Assembly (NCBI GenBank): GCA_029938605.1
Contig: JAOZUO010000001.1
Coordinates: 57,932 to 121,931 of the forward strand
Length of the DNA: 64,000 bases
Source of the DNA: Deltaproteobacteria bacterium
Lineage (GTDB): Bacteria; Myxococcota_A; Polyangia; HGW-17; JAJRWW01
Reading direction: 5' to 3'
Both the position numbers and the translations under genes were made by a program. The notes under the pieces are model-generated. The model was not told the origin of the DNA. It made no database searches and saw only the letters and a program-made list of their open reading frames with translations. Position 1 is the first letter of the stretch, and each line of letters starts with the position of its first letter. Below are positions 18,177-26,855 of the stretch, one piece after another.

Positions 18177-19022
18177 CTAGCGCCGGCCGCGGCGGCCGCC
18201 ACCACGGGCGGGCTTGCCGGATCTGCGATTGCCGCGCTTCGGGGCGCGCCGCCGCACGTTGTTGCGACGCCGCTTCGCGCCACGCTTCACGCCGCGACGG
18301 TGCGCGCCGCGACGGTTCACGCCACGGTTCGCACCACGACGGTTCACGCCGCGATTGTGCGCGCCACGGTTCACGCCGCGACGGTGCAAGCCGCGATTGT
18401 GCGCGCCACGGTTCACGCCGCGACGGTGCATGCCACGGTTCACGCCGCGACGGTTCATGCCACGACGGTTCACGCCGCGATTGTGCACGCCACGATTCAC
18501 GCCGCGACGGTTCACGCCGCGACGGTGCAAGCCGCGGTTGTGTACGCGACCGCGGTTCACGCCGCGACGGTGCATGCCGCGGTTGTTGTACACGCGACCG
18601 CGGTGCACGCCGCGACGGTGCACGCCACGCCGATAGCCACGATAGCCACGATTGGTACGCCAGTTGCGGTTCCGGTAGGTCCGATAGCGGTGTCCCCGGG
18701 CGCGATACCATCGCGAGTAGTACGGACGGTAGCGCCGCCAATGGCCCACGTATCGGTTGTAGTAGGCGTAGGTGTTGGGAATGTACATCGTCGCGCCGTT
18801 CGAGTAGTAGTACGGCAAGCCGACGTTATTGTAGTAGACCACGTACCCGTTGTAATAAAGCGGGGTGTAATAGCTCGTCGCCGCGGTGGCCTGGACGGCG
18901 GGTGCAGCCGGAGCGGCATGGACCTGGGTATTTCCGTCGGACACGAAGCAACCGCTCAGGCCCGCCATAGACAGCGCCAGCACTCCGACCACCAGCACTC
19001 CACGCAATAGGTTCTTTTTCAT
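18177..19022 (-). CDS. Very basic Arg-rich repeat lipoprotein
   Basis: This 281-residue lipoprotein starts with M-K-K-N-L-L and a canonical lipobox L-S-G-C near residue 24. A Tyr-rich segment (about residues 45-95, many Y-Y pairs) is followed by about 150 residues of short repeats built from N/H-R-R-G-V and N-R-G, and a final Lys/Arg cluster. The DNA carries matching imperfect 15-bp repeats. The mature chain is extremely basic and should bind polyanions such as extracellular DNA, LPS or acidic polysaccharide (inference). AAAGGAA precedes ATG 19022. A perfect sigma-54-type promoter lies 66 bp upstream. The 46 extra residues in the ORF track lie before the signal peptide and are rejected. Confidence 0.82.
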   Translation of the reverse strand: MKKNLLRGVLVVGVLALSMAGLSGCFVSDGNTQVHAAPAAPAVQATAATSYYTPLYYNGYVVYYNNVGLPYYYSNGATMYIPNTYAYYNRYVGHWRRYRPYYSRWYRARGHRYRTYRNRNWRTNRGYRGYRRGVHRRGVHRGRVYNNRGMHRRGVNRGRVHNRGLHRRGVNRRGVNRGVHNRGVNRRGMNRRGVNRGMHRRGVNRGAHNRGLHRRGVNRGAHNRGVNRRGANRGVNRRGAHRRGVKRGAKRRRNNVRRRAPKRGNRRSGKPARGGGRRGRR

Positions 19023-19087
19023 GGTGAGATTCCTTTCGCCTGGGGATTGACTTCCCAGGGTTGGTTTTCCATCAGTCACCCTAGCAC

Positions 19088-19103
19088 AGCAATAGACGTG
19101 CCA
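19088..19103 (-). promoter_or_regulatory. Sigma-54 promoter for the Arg-rich lipoprotein
   Basis: The minus strand reads TGGCACGTCTATTGCT, a full match to TGGCACG-N4-TTGCW. The predicted start lies about 55 bases before ATG 19022. Confidence 0.75.
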
Positions 19104-19180
19104 GCACCGGGATTTATTGAATAACCACTGCAAGACCCCACCACCGGGCCCAGAATCCACGCCAGAACCATCTGAAATAA

Positions 19181-19196
19181 CGTGACTAATGTCACA
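19181..19196. promoter_or_regulatory. CRP/FNR-type palindrome in divergent intergenic region
   Basis: CGTGA-CTAATG-TCACA fits the CRP-family half-site pattern TGTGA-N6-TCACA with one mismatch. It sits between the Arg-rich lipoprotein (minus) and the DUF2007 gene (plus) and could act on either. The rest of 19023-19340 shows no gene. Confidence 0.4.
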
Positions 19197-19340
19197 AGTT
19201 CTTTTTGCAGATGGCCCAAGTCACAGGGAACCGAAACCTCGCCTCCTACCCGCAGATCGTGACGATCTGTTCACACTCCCCTGTGGAGAGATATTGACAG
19301 TCCCACTCCCATTGTCCCACTGTGGCCCCAGGAGGCCCGC

Positions 19341-19697
19341 ATGTTCTGTCCCCGTTGTCACACCGAGTACCGAAAGGGTTTCGACCGCTGTGCCGACTGC
19401 GACCTCCCCCTGGTGGACACGCTGCCTCCCGAGCCCGAACCCTCACCCGCTCAACGGGCGTCGGTAGATGGCGATTGGGTCACCGTGGCGAGCTTGACCA
19501 TGCAAACCGATGTGGTCCTGCTCAAGTCCATGTTGGCTTCGGAGGGAATTGCCTACGTGGCGATGGGCGACAGCTCGGTCTTCATCATGAACGGCCCAGC
19601 GCTGGCCGTGCGCTTCATGGTCCCGCCCGTCGACGTCGACCGCGCCCGCGAAATCGTCGAGCAGTTGGCCGAGGGCTACCAAAACCCTCAGGAATAG
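19341..19697 (+). CDS. Zinc-ribbon DUF2007 protein
   Basis: This 118-residue protein has an N-terminal zinc ribbon (C-P-R-C and C-A-D-C) followed by a DUF2007 domain of about 65 residues: V-A-S-L-T-M-Q-T-D-V-V-L-L-K-S-M-L and the closing V-D-V-D-R-A-R-E-I-V. DUF2007 is annotated as a putative signal-transducing domain with a ferredoxin-like fold; the molecular role is unknown. AGGAGG lies six bases before the ATG. The stop abuts the end of mutS on the opposite strand with no gap. Confidence 0.85.
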   Translation: MFCPRCHTEYRKGFDRCADCDLPLVDTLPPEPEPSPAQRASVDGDWVTVASLTMQTDVVLLKSMLASEGIAYVAMGDSSVFIMNGPALAVRFMVPPVDVDRAREIVEQLAEGYQNPQE

Positions 19698-22403
19698 CTA
19701 CTCCTCCTCGGGGGATTCCAGGGCGGCCAATAGATCGTAGATGAGCTGGTGGGCCTGGCGAGGGGTGAGCTCGTCGGGGTTCACCGCTTCTAGCAGGCGG
19801 ACCAGGGCGCTGTTCGCCGGTGGCGCGGCGGCGGTCTCGGCATCGGTCTCGGGGGCGGTCTCGCCGGCGGCGAGGGCGGCGACGTGGGCGGCGGCCATCT
19901 CGGCGAAGAGGGAGAGCTGGGGCGCGAGCAGCGGGAGGCCGGCGCCTTCGGGCACGCCGCCGTCGGCGCCGCGCTCCAGGTGGGACAGGATCTGGCGAGC
20001 CCGCTCGACCACCTCATGGGGCAGACCGGCGAGCTTGCCCACCTGGATCCCGTGGGAGCGGTTGGTGCCCCCACCGACGAGCTTGTGCAAAAACACCACG
20101 TCGCCCTGGAACTCCCGCACGGCCACCGAGCGGTTCCGCACCCGCGGCTTGACGTCGGAGAGGCTGCAAAGCTCGTGGAAGTGCGTCGCGAACAGGGTCT
20201 TGGCGTGGATGCGATCGTGGAGGAACTCGGCCACGGCCCAGGCGATGGAGACGCCGTCGTAGGTGGAGGTTCCGCGCCCGATCTCATCGAGCACGATGAG
20301 GCTCCGGCTGGTTGCGTGACGCAGGATGTTGGCGGTCTCGCGCATCTCCACCATGAACGTGGACTGCCCCCGGGCGAGGTTGTCCGAGGCCCCCACCCGG
20401 GTGAAAATACGGTCCACCAGACCGATGGTGGCCTTGCGCGCGGGCACGAAGCAGCCCGTGTGGGCCATGAGGGTGATCAGCGCCACCTGCCGGATGATGG
20501 TGGATTTGCCCGCCATGTTGGGTCCGGTGACGATGATGATCTGCTCGTCGGCAACCGAAAGGCGCACGTCGTTGGGCACGAAGCGCCCTGCCCCCACGAG
20601 CTGCTCCACCACGGGGTGACGCCCCTCGCGGATGACGAGGCCGTCGCCGTCGTTCATCTCAGGACGGCAGAAATCGTTTCGAGCGCTGACCTCGGCGAAG
20701 CCGGCGATCAGATCGATGTGCGCGAGGCGATCCGCCAGTCGCCCGAGCCGCTCCTCGGCCAGGGCCACCTCGGCGCGCAGCTCCAGAAAGAGCCGCTCCT
20801 CGAGCTCCACCCGCTTCTCTTCGGCGGTGAGCACCTTGACTTCGTACTCCGACAGCTCCGGCGTAATGAAGCGCTCCACATTGACCAGGGTCTGCTTACG
20901 AACATACTCCGGCGGCACGTCGCCCGCCTTGGCCCTCGAGACCTCTATGGTGTAGCCGAAGACCTTGTTGTACTTGATGCGCAGCTTGGAGATGCCCGTG
21001 CGCTTCCGCTCCCGCTCCTCGATGGCGAGGATCTGCGCCTTGCCTCCGGCGCTGATGTCCACCAACTCGTCCAGCCCCGCATTGAACCCCGGACGGATGA
21101 TGCCGCCGTCCCGGCTGTTGGGGGGCGGGTCCTCCACCAGAATGGCCGTCAACCGCTCGGCCAGATCCGACAGCAGATCCTCGGGCGGACGCAGGAGCGC
21201 GGGCAGCTCCTCCAGCACACCCTGGGCAGACTCCTCCAACAGACCCACGATGCCGGGCAGATCCGTCAACGAGTGCATGAGCTGGCCCAGATCCCGTGGC
21301 GTCGCCAGCAGGCACACCACCCGACGGTTGAGCCGCTCCAGATCGTACAGACCACGCAAGGCGTCCCGCAGCCGCTGACGTGCCTGGGCGTGGTCGAGCA
21401 GGTACTCCACCGCCTCCTGCCGCTGACGGATCTCATCGAGCTGGCCCAGAGGGAAAGCCACGCTGCGATGGAGAAGGCGACCGCCCATGGGGGTCACCGT
21501 ATGATCGAGGATGGAGATCAACGACCCCTTGCGCCGCCGATCCATGAGGGTCTCGAAGATCTCCAGGTTGGCGATGGTGGCCTCATCCAGCACCAGAAAT
21601 GCGCCCGGAGCGTAGTCCACGATGCGGAAGGGAGGCAGGTCGCGCCCCGGGAAGATGGACCGCAAATACCGCACCACCGCCGCACAGGCCCGACGCGCCG
21701 CCACCGCCCCATCGAGCCACTCGGTGTCCACCTCGGCGGTGTCCGCCAGCAGCGCCTGATCCGCCGACGCCTCGTCGAAGATCCCCTCCGGCGCCGGCTC
21801 CGTGGGCAGATGAACCAGGGCGGGAAATCGCGCCAGGAGCGCGTCGTACTCCTGAGGGGGCAGCAGCACCTGGCTCGGACGGATCCGCGCCAGCTCGTCG
21901 GCCACGGCGTCGGCCCCGTCGAGCTCCGTGGCCAGAAACTCACCGGTGGAGGCGTCCAGGAAGGCCAGCCCCACGGGCCCCTCCTCCCCGGAGTCAACGC
22001 CGCTGGTGAGGGCGAGTAAAAAGTTGGACTGCTTCGCCTCGAGCTGAGACGCGTCGAGGATCACGCCCGGCGTCACCACCTCGGTGACCTCGCGCTTGAC
22101 GATGCCCTTGACCTTCTTCGGGTCCTCCACCTGCTCGCAGATGGCGACCTTGTGGCCCTGCTCCACCAGCCGCGACACATAACCGCGCAAGGCGTGGTGG
22201 GGGAACCCGCACATGGGCACCGGGTCCGGCTTGTTCTTGTCCCGGGTGGTGAGCACCAGGTCCAGGGCTCCGGAGGCCACCACGGCGTCCTCGAAGAACA
22301 TCTCGTAGAAGTCCCCCAGCCGGAAAAAGAGAATGGCGTCCGGATACTCCGCCTTGGCGGTGAGGAACTGCCTCATGACCGGGGTGTCGTTTCGCGTAGG
22401 CAT
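19698..22403 (-). CDS. mutS: DNA mismatch repair protein MutS
   Basis: This 901-residue MutS is slightly longer than the usual 850-870. The mismatch-reading motif F-Y-E lies near residue 32 in F-R-L-G-D-F-Y-E-M-F. The connector, core and clamp regions follow. The ATPase domain has Walker A G-P-N-M-A-G-K-S-T near residue 625, then V-L-D-E-I-G-R-G-T-S-T-Y-D-G and the family motif A-T-H-F-H-E-L. An Ala/Glu-rich insertion sits near residue 840 before the C-terminal helices. It binds mismatches and recruits MutL; no mutL lies in the window. ATG 22403 gives the conserved N-terminus. Confidence 0.98.
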   Translation of the reverse strand: MPTRNDTPVMRQFLTAKAEYPDAILFFRLGDFYEMFFEDAVVASGALDLVLTTRDKNKPDPVPMCGFPHHALRGYVSRLVEQGHKVAICEQVEDPKKVKGIVKREVTEVVTPGVILDASQLEAKQSNFLLALTSGVDSGEEGPVGLAFLDASTGEFLATELDGADAVADELARIRPSQVLLPPQEYDALLARFPALVHLPTEPAPEGIFDEASADQALLADTAEVDTEWLDGAVAARRACAAVVRYLRSIFPGRDLPPFRIVDYAPGAFLVLDEATIANLEIFETLMDRRRKGSLISILDHTVTPMGGRLLHRSVAFPLGQLDEIRQRQEAVEYLLDHAQARQRLRDALRGLYDLERLNRRVVCLLATPRDLGQLMHSLTDLPGIVGLLEESAQGVLEELPALLRPPEDLLSDLAERLTAILVEDPPPNSRDGGIIRPGFNAGLDELVDISAGGKAQILAIEERERKRTGISKLRIKYNKVFGYTIEVSRAKAGDVPPEYVRKQTLVNVERFITPELSEYEVKVLTAEEKRVELEERLFLELRAEVALAEERLGRLADRLAHIDLIAGFAEVSARNDFCRPEMNDGDGLVIREGRHPVVEQLVGAGRFVPNDVRLSVADEQIIIVTGPNMAGKSTIIRQVALITLMAHTGCFVPARKATIGLVDRIFTRVGASDNLARGQSTFMVEMRETANILRHATSRSLIVLDEIGRGTSTYDGVSIAWAVAEFLHDRIHAKTLFATHFHELCSLSDVKPRVRNRSVAVREFQGDVVFLHKLVGGGTNRSHGIQVGKLAGLPHEVVERARQILSHLERGADGGVPEGAGLPLLAPQLSLFAEMAAAHVAALAAGETAPETDAETAAAPPANSALVRLLEAVNPDELTPRQAHQLIYDLLAALESPEEE

Positions 22404-22523
22404 CGTGGCTCGAAATATGAGTAACCTGGCCTGGTCCCCCTGTAAAGCAACGGATGGTTTGCAACGGATGTCTAAGCAACGGGTCGACGACGCTCAGCCG
22501 AGGCGGTACTCTTCGGATCACTC

Positions 22524-24542
22524 ATGCCGGCAATACTCTTACTATTCGCGCTGATGACCGTCATCGTCGTCGTTGTCGGCTGGGCGTTCTCCTGGCGAAG
22601 CAAGAAGGCGAACGCGTGGAGGCGCTTCGCCGCCGATCACGGTCTGCGGATACGGGAATCCACCTGGACCGATCCGCCCGTCATCAGCGGAACTTTTAAT
22701 TCCACGGCGGTGGTCATCACCATCGAGTACCGGGGCAGCGGCAACAGCCGCAAAGCCTACACCAAGGCCTCCGCCCTCTTCACCACTGGGCTCCCCCGAG
22801 GCTTGAAGCTGGGCCGAGAGGGGTTCGGCACCTCCCTGGCCAAGATCTTCGGAGGGCAGGACATCCAGGTCGGCGTCCCCAAGGTGGACGACGCCCTACG
22901 CATCCAGGGTGAGGACGCGGCCTCCATCGCGAAGCTCTTGCAAAACGAGGTAGTGGCCAAAACCGTGGTCGCGTTCATCAACGGCGGGGACGAGGCGATG
23001 ATCACCGAGACCGAAGCCATCATCCTGATGTCGGGCCACGCCTCGCGCACGGATCAACTGCAGTACCTCACAGACCGCGCGAACCACGCCGTACGGGGTG
23101 TGGAACACGCCCTACGCTGGGACCCGGGACAGGCCGGCGACCATGTGCCCACCGGGCGCCACGAGCCCGATGTACGCCGGCGAACGGAGCCGCCCGCCAA
23201 ACCCGAGCCGAAGGCCGCCTCCGGAAACACCGGCAGTGAGGAATCCCTGGCCGACCAGATGATCGCCGGGCTGGCCGCAGACGGTGTGGCCGACTCCCAG
23301 GGCAAGTTCACCCTCGACCGGGATGTGGCCCGCAAGAAAATGCGGGAATTTCAACTCGCCGATCGGGCCGCCTACGTATTGGAGCTCGTACAGGCGGCGG
23401 TGCTCAAGGGCGCCGAGCACCTCGATTTCCGCATCGACAGCGACGACATGCGCCTGTGGTTCGACGGCCGTCCCTTCACCGAGCCGGACTTCGACCACCT
23501 CTACTCCTCGCTGTTCACCTCCGAAAGCGACCCCGACACCCGCGCCCGACAGCGGCTGGCCATCGGCGTGAACGCGGTCCTGGGCGCAGGCCCAAAATTC
23601 ATCCACGTCTCGTCTGGGGACGGCGACGGGGGCGCCCGCATGGTGCTCTCCCCCAAGCAAGAAGAGCGCATCGAGTCCCTTTCACCCGAAGATCTCGATT
23701 TCGAACCGGGCACGCAGGTCCACGTAAAATCCCGCCTGGGCCAGCGCCTTTCCGGAGACAACACCAAGATCATCGAAAAGATCGAGACCGCCTGCCGCTA
23801 CGCCGACGCAGCCATCATCCTCAACGAAAAACGCATCTCTGGTGGCGCGATCCTGGACGGCGCCTACGGTGTCGTGGAACTGGAGGGTGATGGGATCTCG
23901 GGGGAGTGCGGCTTCACCCACCGGCTGGGGAATCGGGCCGAGGTGCGCCTGATCGTAGACGGCGTGTGGATCTCCAGCTACAACCTCCCCGACTCCCTGC
24001 CAGGGCTATTGGCCGTAGTGAAGGCCGGACACCTCCGAAAGGATCTGTCCCAGTCCGAGATCGTACGGGATGACGCCTGGCAAGAGACCATGGAAGCGGT
24101 CTACGCCGCCGAGGGGCGAGCCGTGACCACCTTCGTCCAGCAGCTCCCCAGGCTCCTTTCCGGGCGCAAGTTCCCCGCGGACTGGGCACTGGATCTGCTC
24201 CGTTCCCGATGCCGTTCCTATTCATCCATGGAGGACTTCCGACCGGGCGGCGCAGCCGAAGGGCTCGCCAAGGCCCCCCTCTGGCCCACCGTGGCCGGAA
24301 CTCTCGTCTCCCTTCACAGCCTCGGGGCCCAGCTCGATAAGACCGGCCATGTGGACTACGCCGACTCCTCGATCACCGCGCTACACCTGAGCGTAGACGC
24401 CCTCGCCCAGGCCGGTTTTCGGGGCCACGAGGTGCTGCTGCTCCACTGGCTCACCGACTCTCGAGACGGCGCCTTCCTGGCGCACCTGTTCGATGGCCGA
24501 CTCCGGTCTGTCACCGATCGTCTGCTCCAGTATCTCGGCTAA
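22524..24542 (+). CDS. Membrane-anchored protein with GHKL/HSP90-like ATPase-type domain
   Basis: This 672-residue protein begins with one transmembrane helix (M-P-A-I-L-L-L-F-A-L-M-T-V-I-V-V-V-V-G-W). A cytoplasmic domain of about 170 residues is unassigned, and a charged linker follows. Residues of about 245-460 resemble a degenerate GHKL fold: L-E-L-V-Q-A-A-V-L-K-G-A-E (where active enzymes have E-x-x-x-N), D-D-M-R-L-W-F-D-G, and R-L-A-I-G-V-N-A-V-L-G in the position of the G2 box. The essential Asn is replaced by Ala, so ATP hydrolysis may be lost. The C-terminal 200 residues are unrecognised. It is divergent from mutS. Confidence 0.6.
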   Translation: MPAILLLFALMTVIVVVVGWAFSWRSKKANAWRRFAADHGLRIRESTWTDPPVISGTFNSTAVVITIEYRGSGNSRKAYTKASALFTTGLPRGLKLGREGFGTSLAKIFGGQDIQVGVPKVDDALRIQGEDAASIAKLLQNEVVAKTVVAFINGGDEAMITETEAIILMSGHASRTDQLQYLTDRANHAVRGVEHALRWDPGQAGDHVPTGRHEPDVRRRTEPPAKPEPKAASGNTGSEESLADQMIAGLAADGVADSQGKFTLDRDVARKKMREFQLADRAAYVLELVQAAVLKGAEHLDFRIDSDDMRLWFDGRPFTEPDFDHLYSSLFTSESDPDTRARQRLAIGVNAVLGAGPKFIHVSSGDGDGGARMVLSPKQEERIESLSPEDLDFEPGTQVHVKSRLGQRLSGDNTKIIEKIETACRYADAAIILNEKRISGGAILDGAYGVVELEGDGISGECGFTHRLGNRAEVRLIVDGVWISSYNLPDSLPGLLAVVKAGHLRKDLSQSEIVRDDAWQETMEAVYAAEGRAVTTFVQQLPRLLSGRKFPADWALDLLRSRCRSYSSMEDFRPGGAAEGLAKAPLWPTVAGTLVSLHSLGAQLDKTGHVDYADSSITALHLSVDALAQAGFRGHEVLLLHWLTDSRDGAFLAHLFDGRLRSVTDRLLQYLG

Positions 24543-24543
24543 A

Positions 24544-25113
24544 TCAGGTGGGCTCGGGGAGGTCCTTGTCCCAGGGGACGTCGCCGTCGCCCAGGGTTGC
24601 GTTGGCGTACCGGGCGGCGGCGAAGAGTACATCCGAGGCGCGGTTGATGAACATCAGGACCTGGGGGTCCACCTCCTCGGCGCCACCCAGGGCCATGAGC
24701 CGCCGCTCGGCCCGCCGACAGACCGTGCGGGCCACGTGGAGTCGCCCCGCCTCCTCGGTGCCGCCGGGCAGCACGAAGCACTTCATGGGTCCGCTTCGCT
24801 GCTCGAAGCGATCGATGCACGCCTCGAGGTAGGCCACATCCTCGGCCGAGATCTTCGTGGGCACCACACCGTCGGCGCCGGGGGGCACCGCCACATTGGA
24901 GGAGCAGTTGTACAGTCGGTGCTGCAAAAACGTGAGCGGCGAGCACAACACCGGATCCGCCACTCCCGCCAGGGCGCGCCCCACCCAGGAGTTGGCCTCG
25001 TCGATGGTGCCGTAGGCCTCCACCCGCAAGGAGTCCTTCGCCACCCGGCTACCGTCCACCAGGGACGTGGTCCCCTTGTCACCCGTACGGGTGTAAATCG
25101 TCGATTTGCTCAT
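24544..25113 (-). CDS. pduO: PduO-type cob(I)alamin adenosyltransferase
   Basis: This 189-residue enzyme transfers the adenosyl group of ATP to cob(I)alamin, making coenzyme B12. The N-terminal ATP-binding motif T-R-T-G-D-K-G-T-T-S-L lies near residue 8. The central R-T-V-C-R-R-A-E-R-R and C-terminal F-I-N-R-A-S-D-V-L-F-A-A-A-R motifs are both complete. Length matches the PduO/MMAB family. It converges with the GHKL-like gene with a 1-bp gap. No other B12 gene is nearby, so it probably serves a B12-dependent enzyme elsewhere, such as methylmalonyl-CoA mutase. Confidence 0.95.
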   Translation of the reverse strand: MSKSTIYTRTGDKGTTSLVDGSRVAKDSLRVEAYGTIDEANSWVGRALAGVADPVLCSPLTFLQHRLYNCSSNVAVPPGADGVVPTKISAEDVAYLEACIDRFEQRSGPMKCFVLPGGTEEAGRLHVARTVCRRAERRLMALGGAEEVDPQVLMFINRASDVLFAAARYANATLGDGDVPWDKDLPEPT

Positions 25114-25190
25114 AGGCTACGGGAATACCATAGATCGTCCGGCCCACGCCTCACTCAAATCCGGGCCTGTCAGGCGCACAAATCCGGGCC

Positions 25191-25219
25191 TTGACCCCCC
25201 CAGAGACCACAGCCGATAC
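25191..25219 (+). promoter_or_regulatory. Candidate sigma-70 promoter
   Basis: TTGACC-N17-GATACT lies about 60 bp before GTG 25280 in the short region between the divergent pduO and lipoprotein genes. Confidence 0.35.
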
Positions 25220-25279
25220 TCTCCATCGACGTCCCCATTGTGGCATTGGCGTTTCTTCCACGCAAAAAGGAACAGACAA

Positions 25280-26563
25280 GTGAACCGCAACTTCTCCCTG
25301 AGCCTATCCATTCTGCTGGTGACCTGTTTGGGGTCGGCTTCCTGCGACAGGTCCCAGCCAGGTTCCAACAATGACAACACTGACGCCGGTCCCGACACAG
25401 GCGCCGATGCGGCCGGTGACGCGGTGGCTGACGCGGTGGCTGACGCGGCCGGTGACGCGATCGCTGATGCAGACACAGACGCCGACGCCCAGAGCCCCTG
25501 CTATCCCTCTGAAGAGACCTGGACGGGTGAAACCCCCCAGGCCACCATCGACGCGCCCCTGATTCTGAACACGATCGTCGACCCGGTGTTTGGCAATGAG
25601 GTGACGAGAATCACCCAGGACGGTCTCTATCATCACTATTCGAAAACGCAGCCCTGGAACAGTAACTCCACCTACGTGGCGACGGCCAATGGTGGGTATT
25701 TCATCCTCGATGCCACCACCTGGGCGGTGCTGGGCAACAGTCACGTCCCTGACGGCGAGAAGAGATGGTCCACCCTCGATCCCGACAAGATGTTCCACCT
25801 CGTCTCCACCCAACTACTGTCCTACAGCGTAAGTAACGACCAAAGCACCTTGATCCGCGACTTCTCCGCCAGTGGCTGCACCACACTTCGCCTCGGCCCC
25901 TGGGAGGGAAACCTGTCCATCGATGACAACCGCGTGGCCTTCGCCTGCCAGGTCGGAAGCGACCTTCATTTCCTCCTCTACGACATCGGCGCGGACACCA
26001 TCATGGCCAGCCGGGTCTTTTCCGGTTCCTGGGGAGATGACTATCTGGACTGGGTCTCGGTCTCCCAGTCGGGAAACTATGTTGTGGCCAATTGGCGCGA
26101 CTCCGCTACCGTCCGCTCCTACGACACGTCCCTGAACCAACTTCATGTCCTGAGTGAGGGTTCCGAGCATGGAGACCTCTGCTATGACACCGCGGGAAAC
26201 GAAGTCTACGTGCAGGTGATCTGCGGTGGACATCCGGACAGAGGCGACGCGGGGATCATGGCGTATCGTCTGGACACAGGTGAAAAGACGGTGATCTTGC
26301 CGCCCGATGACTTTACCTGCACGGGCCACATCTCCTGTCGCAACTTTCACAGACCCGGGTGGGCCTATGTTTCCTCCACCACACACCACGAGGTGTTCGC
26401 GGTGAAGCTCGATGGAAGTCACACGGTCGAGCACGTGGCTCACATGCACAACACGGACAACTCACCCCGGGCGGCGCCGAGTCCAGACGGTTGTATGGTC
26501 ATGTGGGCCAGTGACTGGGCAGGGCCGATCGCAGCCTATGTGGCGAGCCACCCAAGCGACTGA
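25280..26563 (+). CDS. Lipoprotein with beta-propeller-like body and Ala/Asp linker
   Basis: This 427-residue protein has a lipobox signal ending L-G-S-A-S-C. A low-complexity acidic linker of about 30 residues (A-G-D-A-V-A-D and variants) comes from a short DNA repeat. The body of about 340 residues has repeated beta strands with W and Y-V/D-x-S motifs, resembling a TolB/oligogalacturonate-lyase-type propeller. The family is not certain. GTG 25280 is chosen because AAGG lies ten bases upstream and the signal peptide begins there; the 58 preceding residues in the track are not signal-like. Confidence 0.75.
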   Translation: MNRNFSLSLSILLVTCLGSASCDRSQPGSNNDNTDAGPDTGADAAGDAVADAVADAAGDAIADADTDADAQSPCYPSEETWTGETPQATIDAPLILNTIVDPVFGNEVTRITQDGLYHHYSKTQPWNSNSTYVATANGGYFILDATTWAVLGNSHVPDGEKRWSTLDPDKMFHLVSTQLLSYSVSNDQSTLIRDFSASGCTTLRLGPWEGNLSIDDNRVAFACQVGSDLHFLLYDIGADTIMASRVFSGSWGDDYLDWVSVSQSGNYVVANWRDSATVRSYDTSLNQLHVLSEGSEHGDLCYDTAGNEVYVQVICGGHPDRGDAGIMAYRLDTGEKTVILPPDDFTCTGHISCRNFHRPGWAYVSSTTHHEVFAVKLDGSHTVEHVAHMHNTDNSPRAAPSPDGCMVMWASDWAGPIAAYVASHPSD

Positions 26564-26783
26564 CGCGTAAGGCCCCGGTCAGCAATATATTGGTCAGATC
26601 GGGGAGCCCCTCGAATTCTTGAGGGTCCTGGGACACCGTTGTCGCAGCCCACGATGCCAAACCGCCCCCCGGAGACTGCCCCGATCGCTGTCGGGCGACC
26701 CCGCCCACTGCCAGAAACATCTCGTCCACCGGCCCGATATCTCAGAGGATCCGCTGACGGATTCAGATCCGGGTCACCGAGGC

Positions 26784-26799
26784 TGGCACGACAAATGCA
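26784..26799 (+). promoter_or_regulatory. Candidate sigma-54 promoter for the Cys-rich lipoprotein
   Basis: TGGCACGACAAATGCA matches TGGCACG-N4-TTGCA at every position but one. The predicted start is about 45 bases before ATG 26856. Confidence 0.6.
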
Positions 26800-26855
26800 A
26801 TCGCGGTCTGGCATCGCGGTTAGAAAAACTGGATTTCGTTGCTACGAGGTACACC

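Noticed and set aside
16702-18180. 492-residue plus-strand ORF
   Set aside because: Antisense to the IgGFc-binding-type lipoprotein and without recognisable motifs.
18290-18620. Possible CRISPR or satellite array
   Set aside because: The repeats are imperfect 15-bp codon repeats inside an intact lipoprotein gene.
19884-22019. 711-residue plus-strand ORF
   Set aside because: Shadow of mutS; composition is His/Arg/Gln-rich with no domain.
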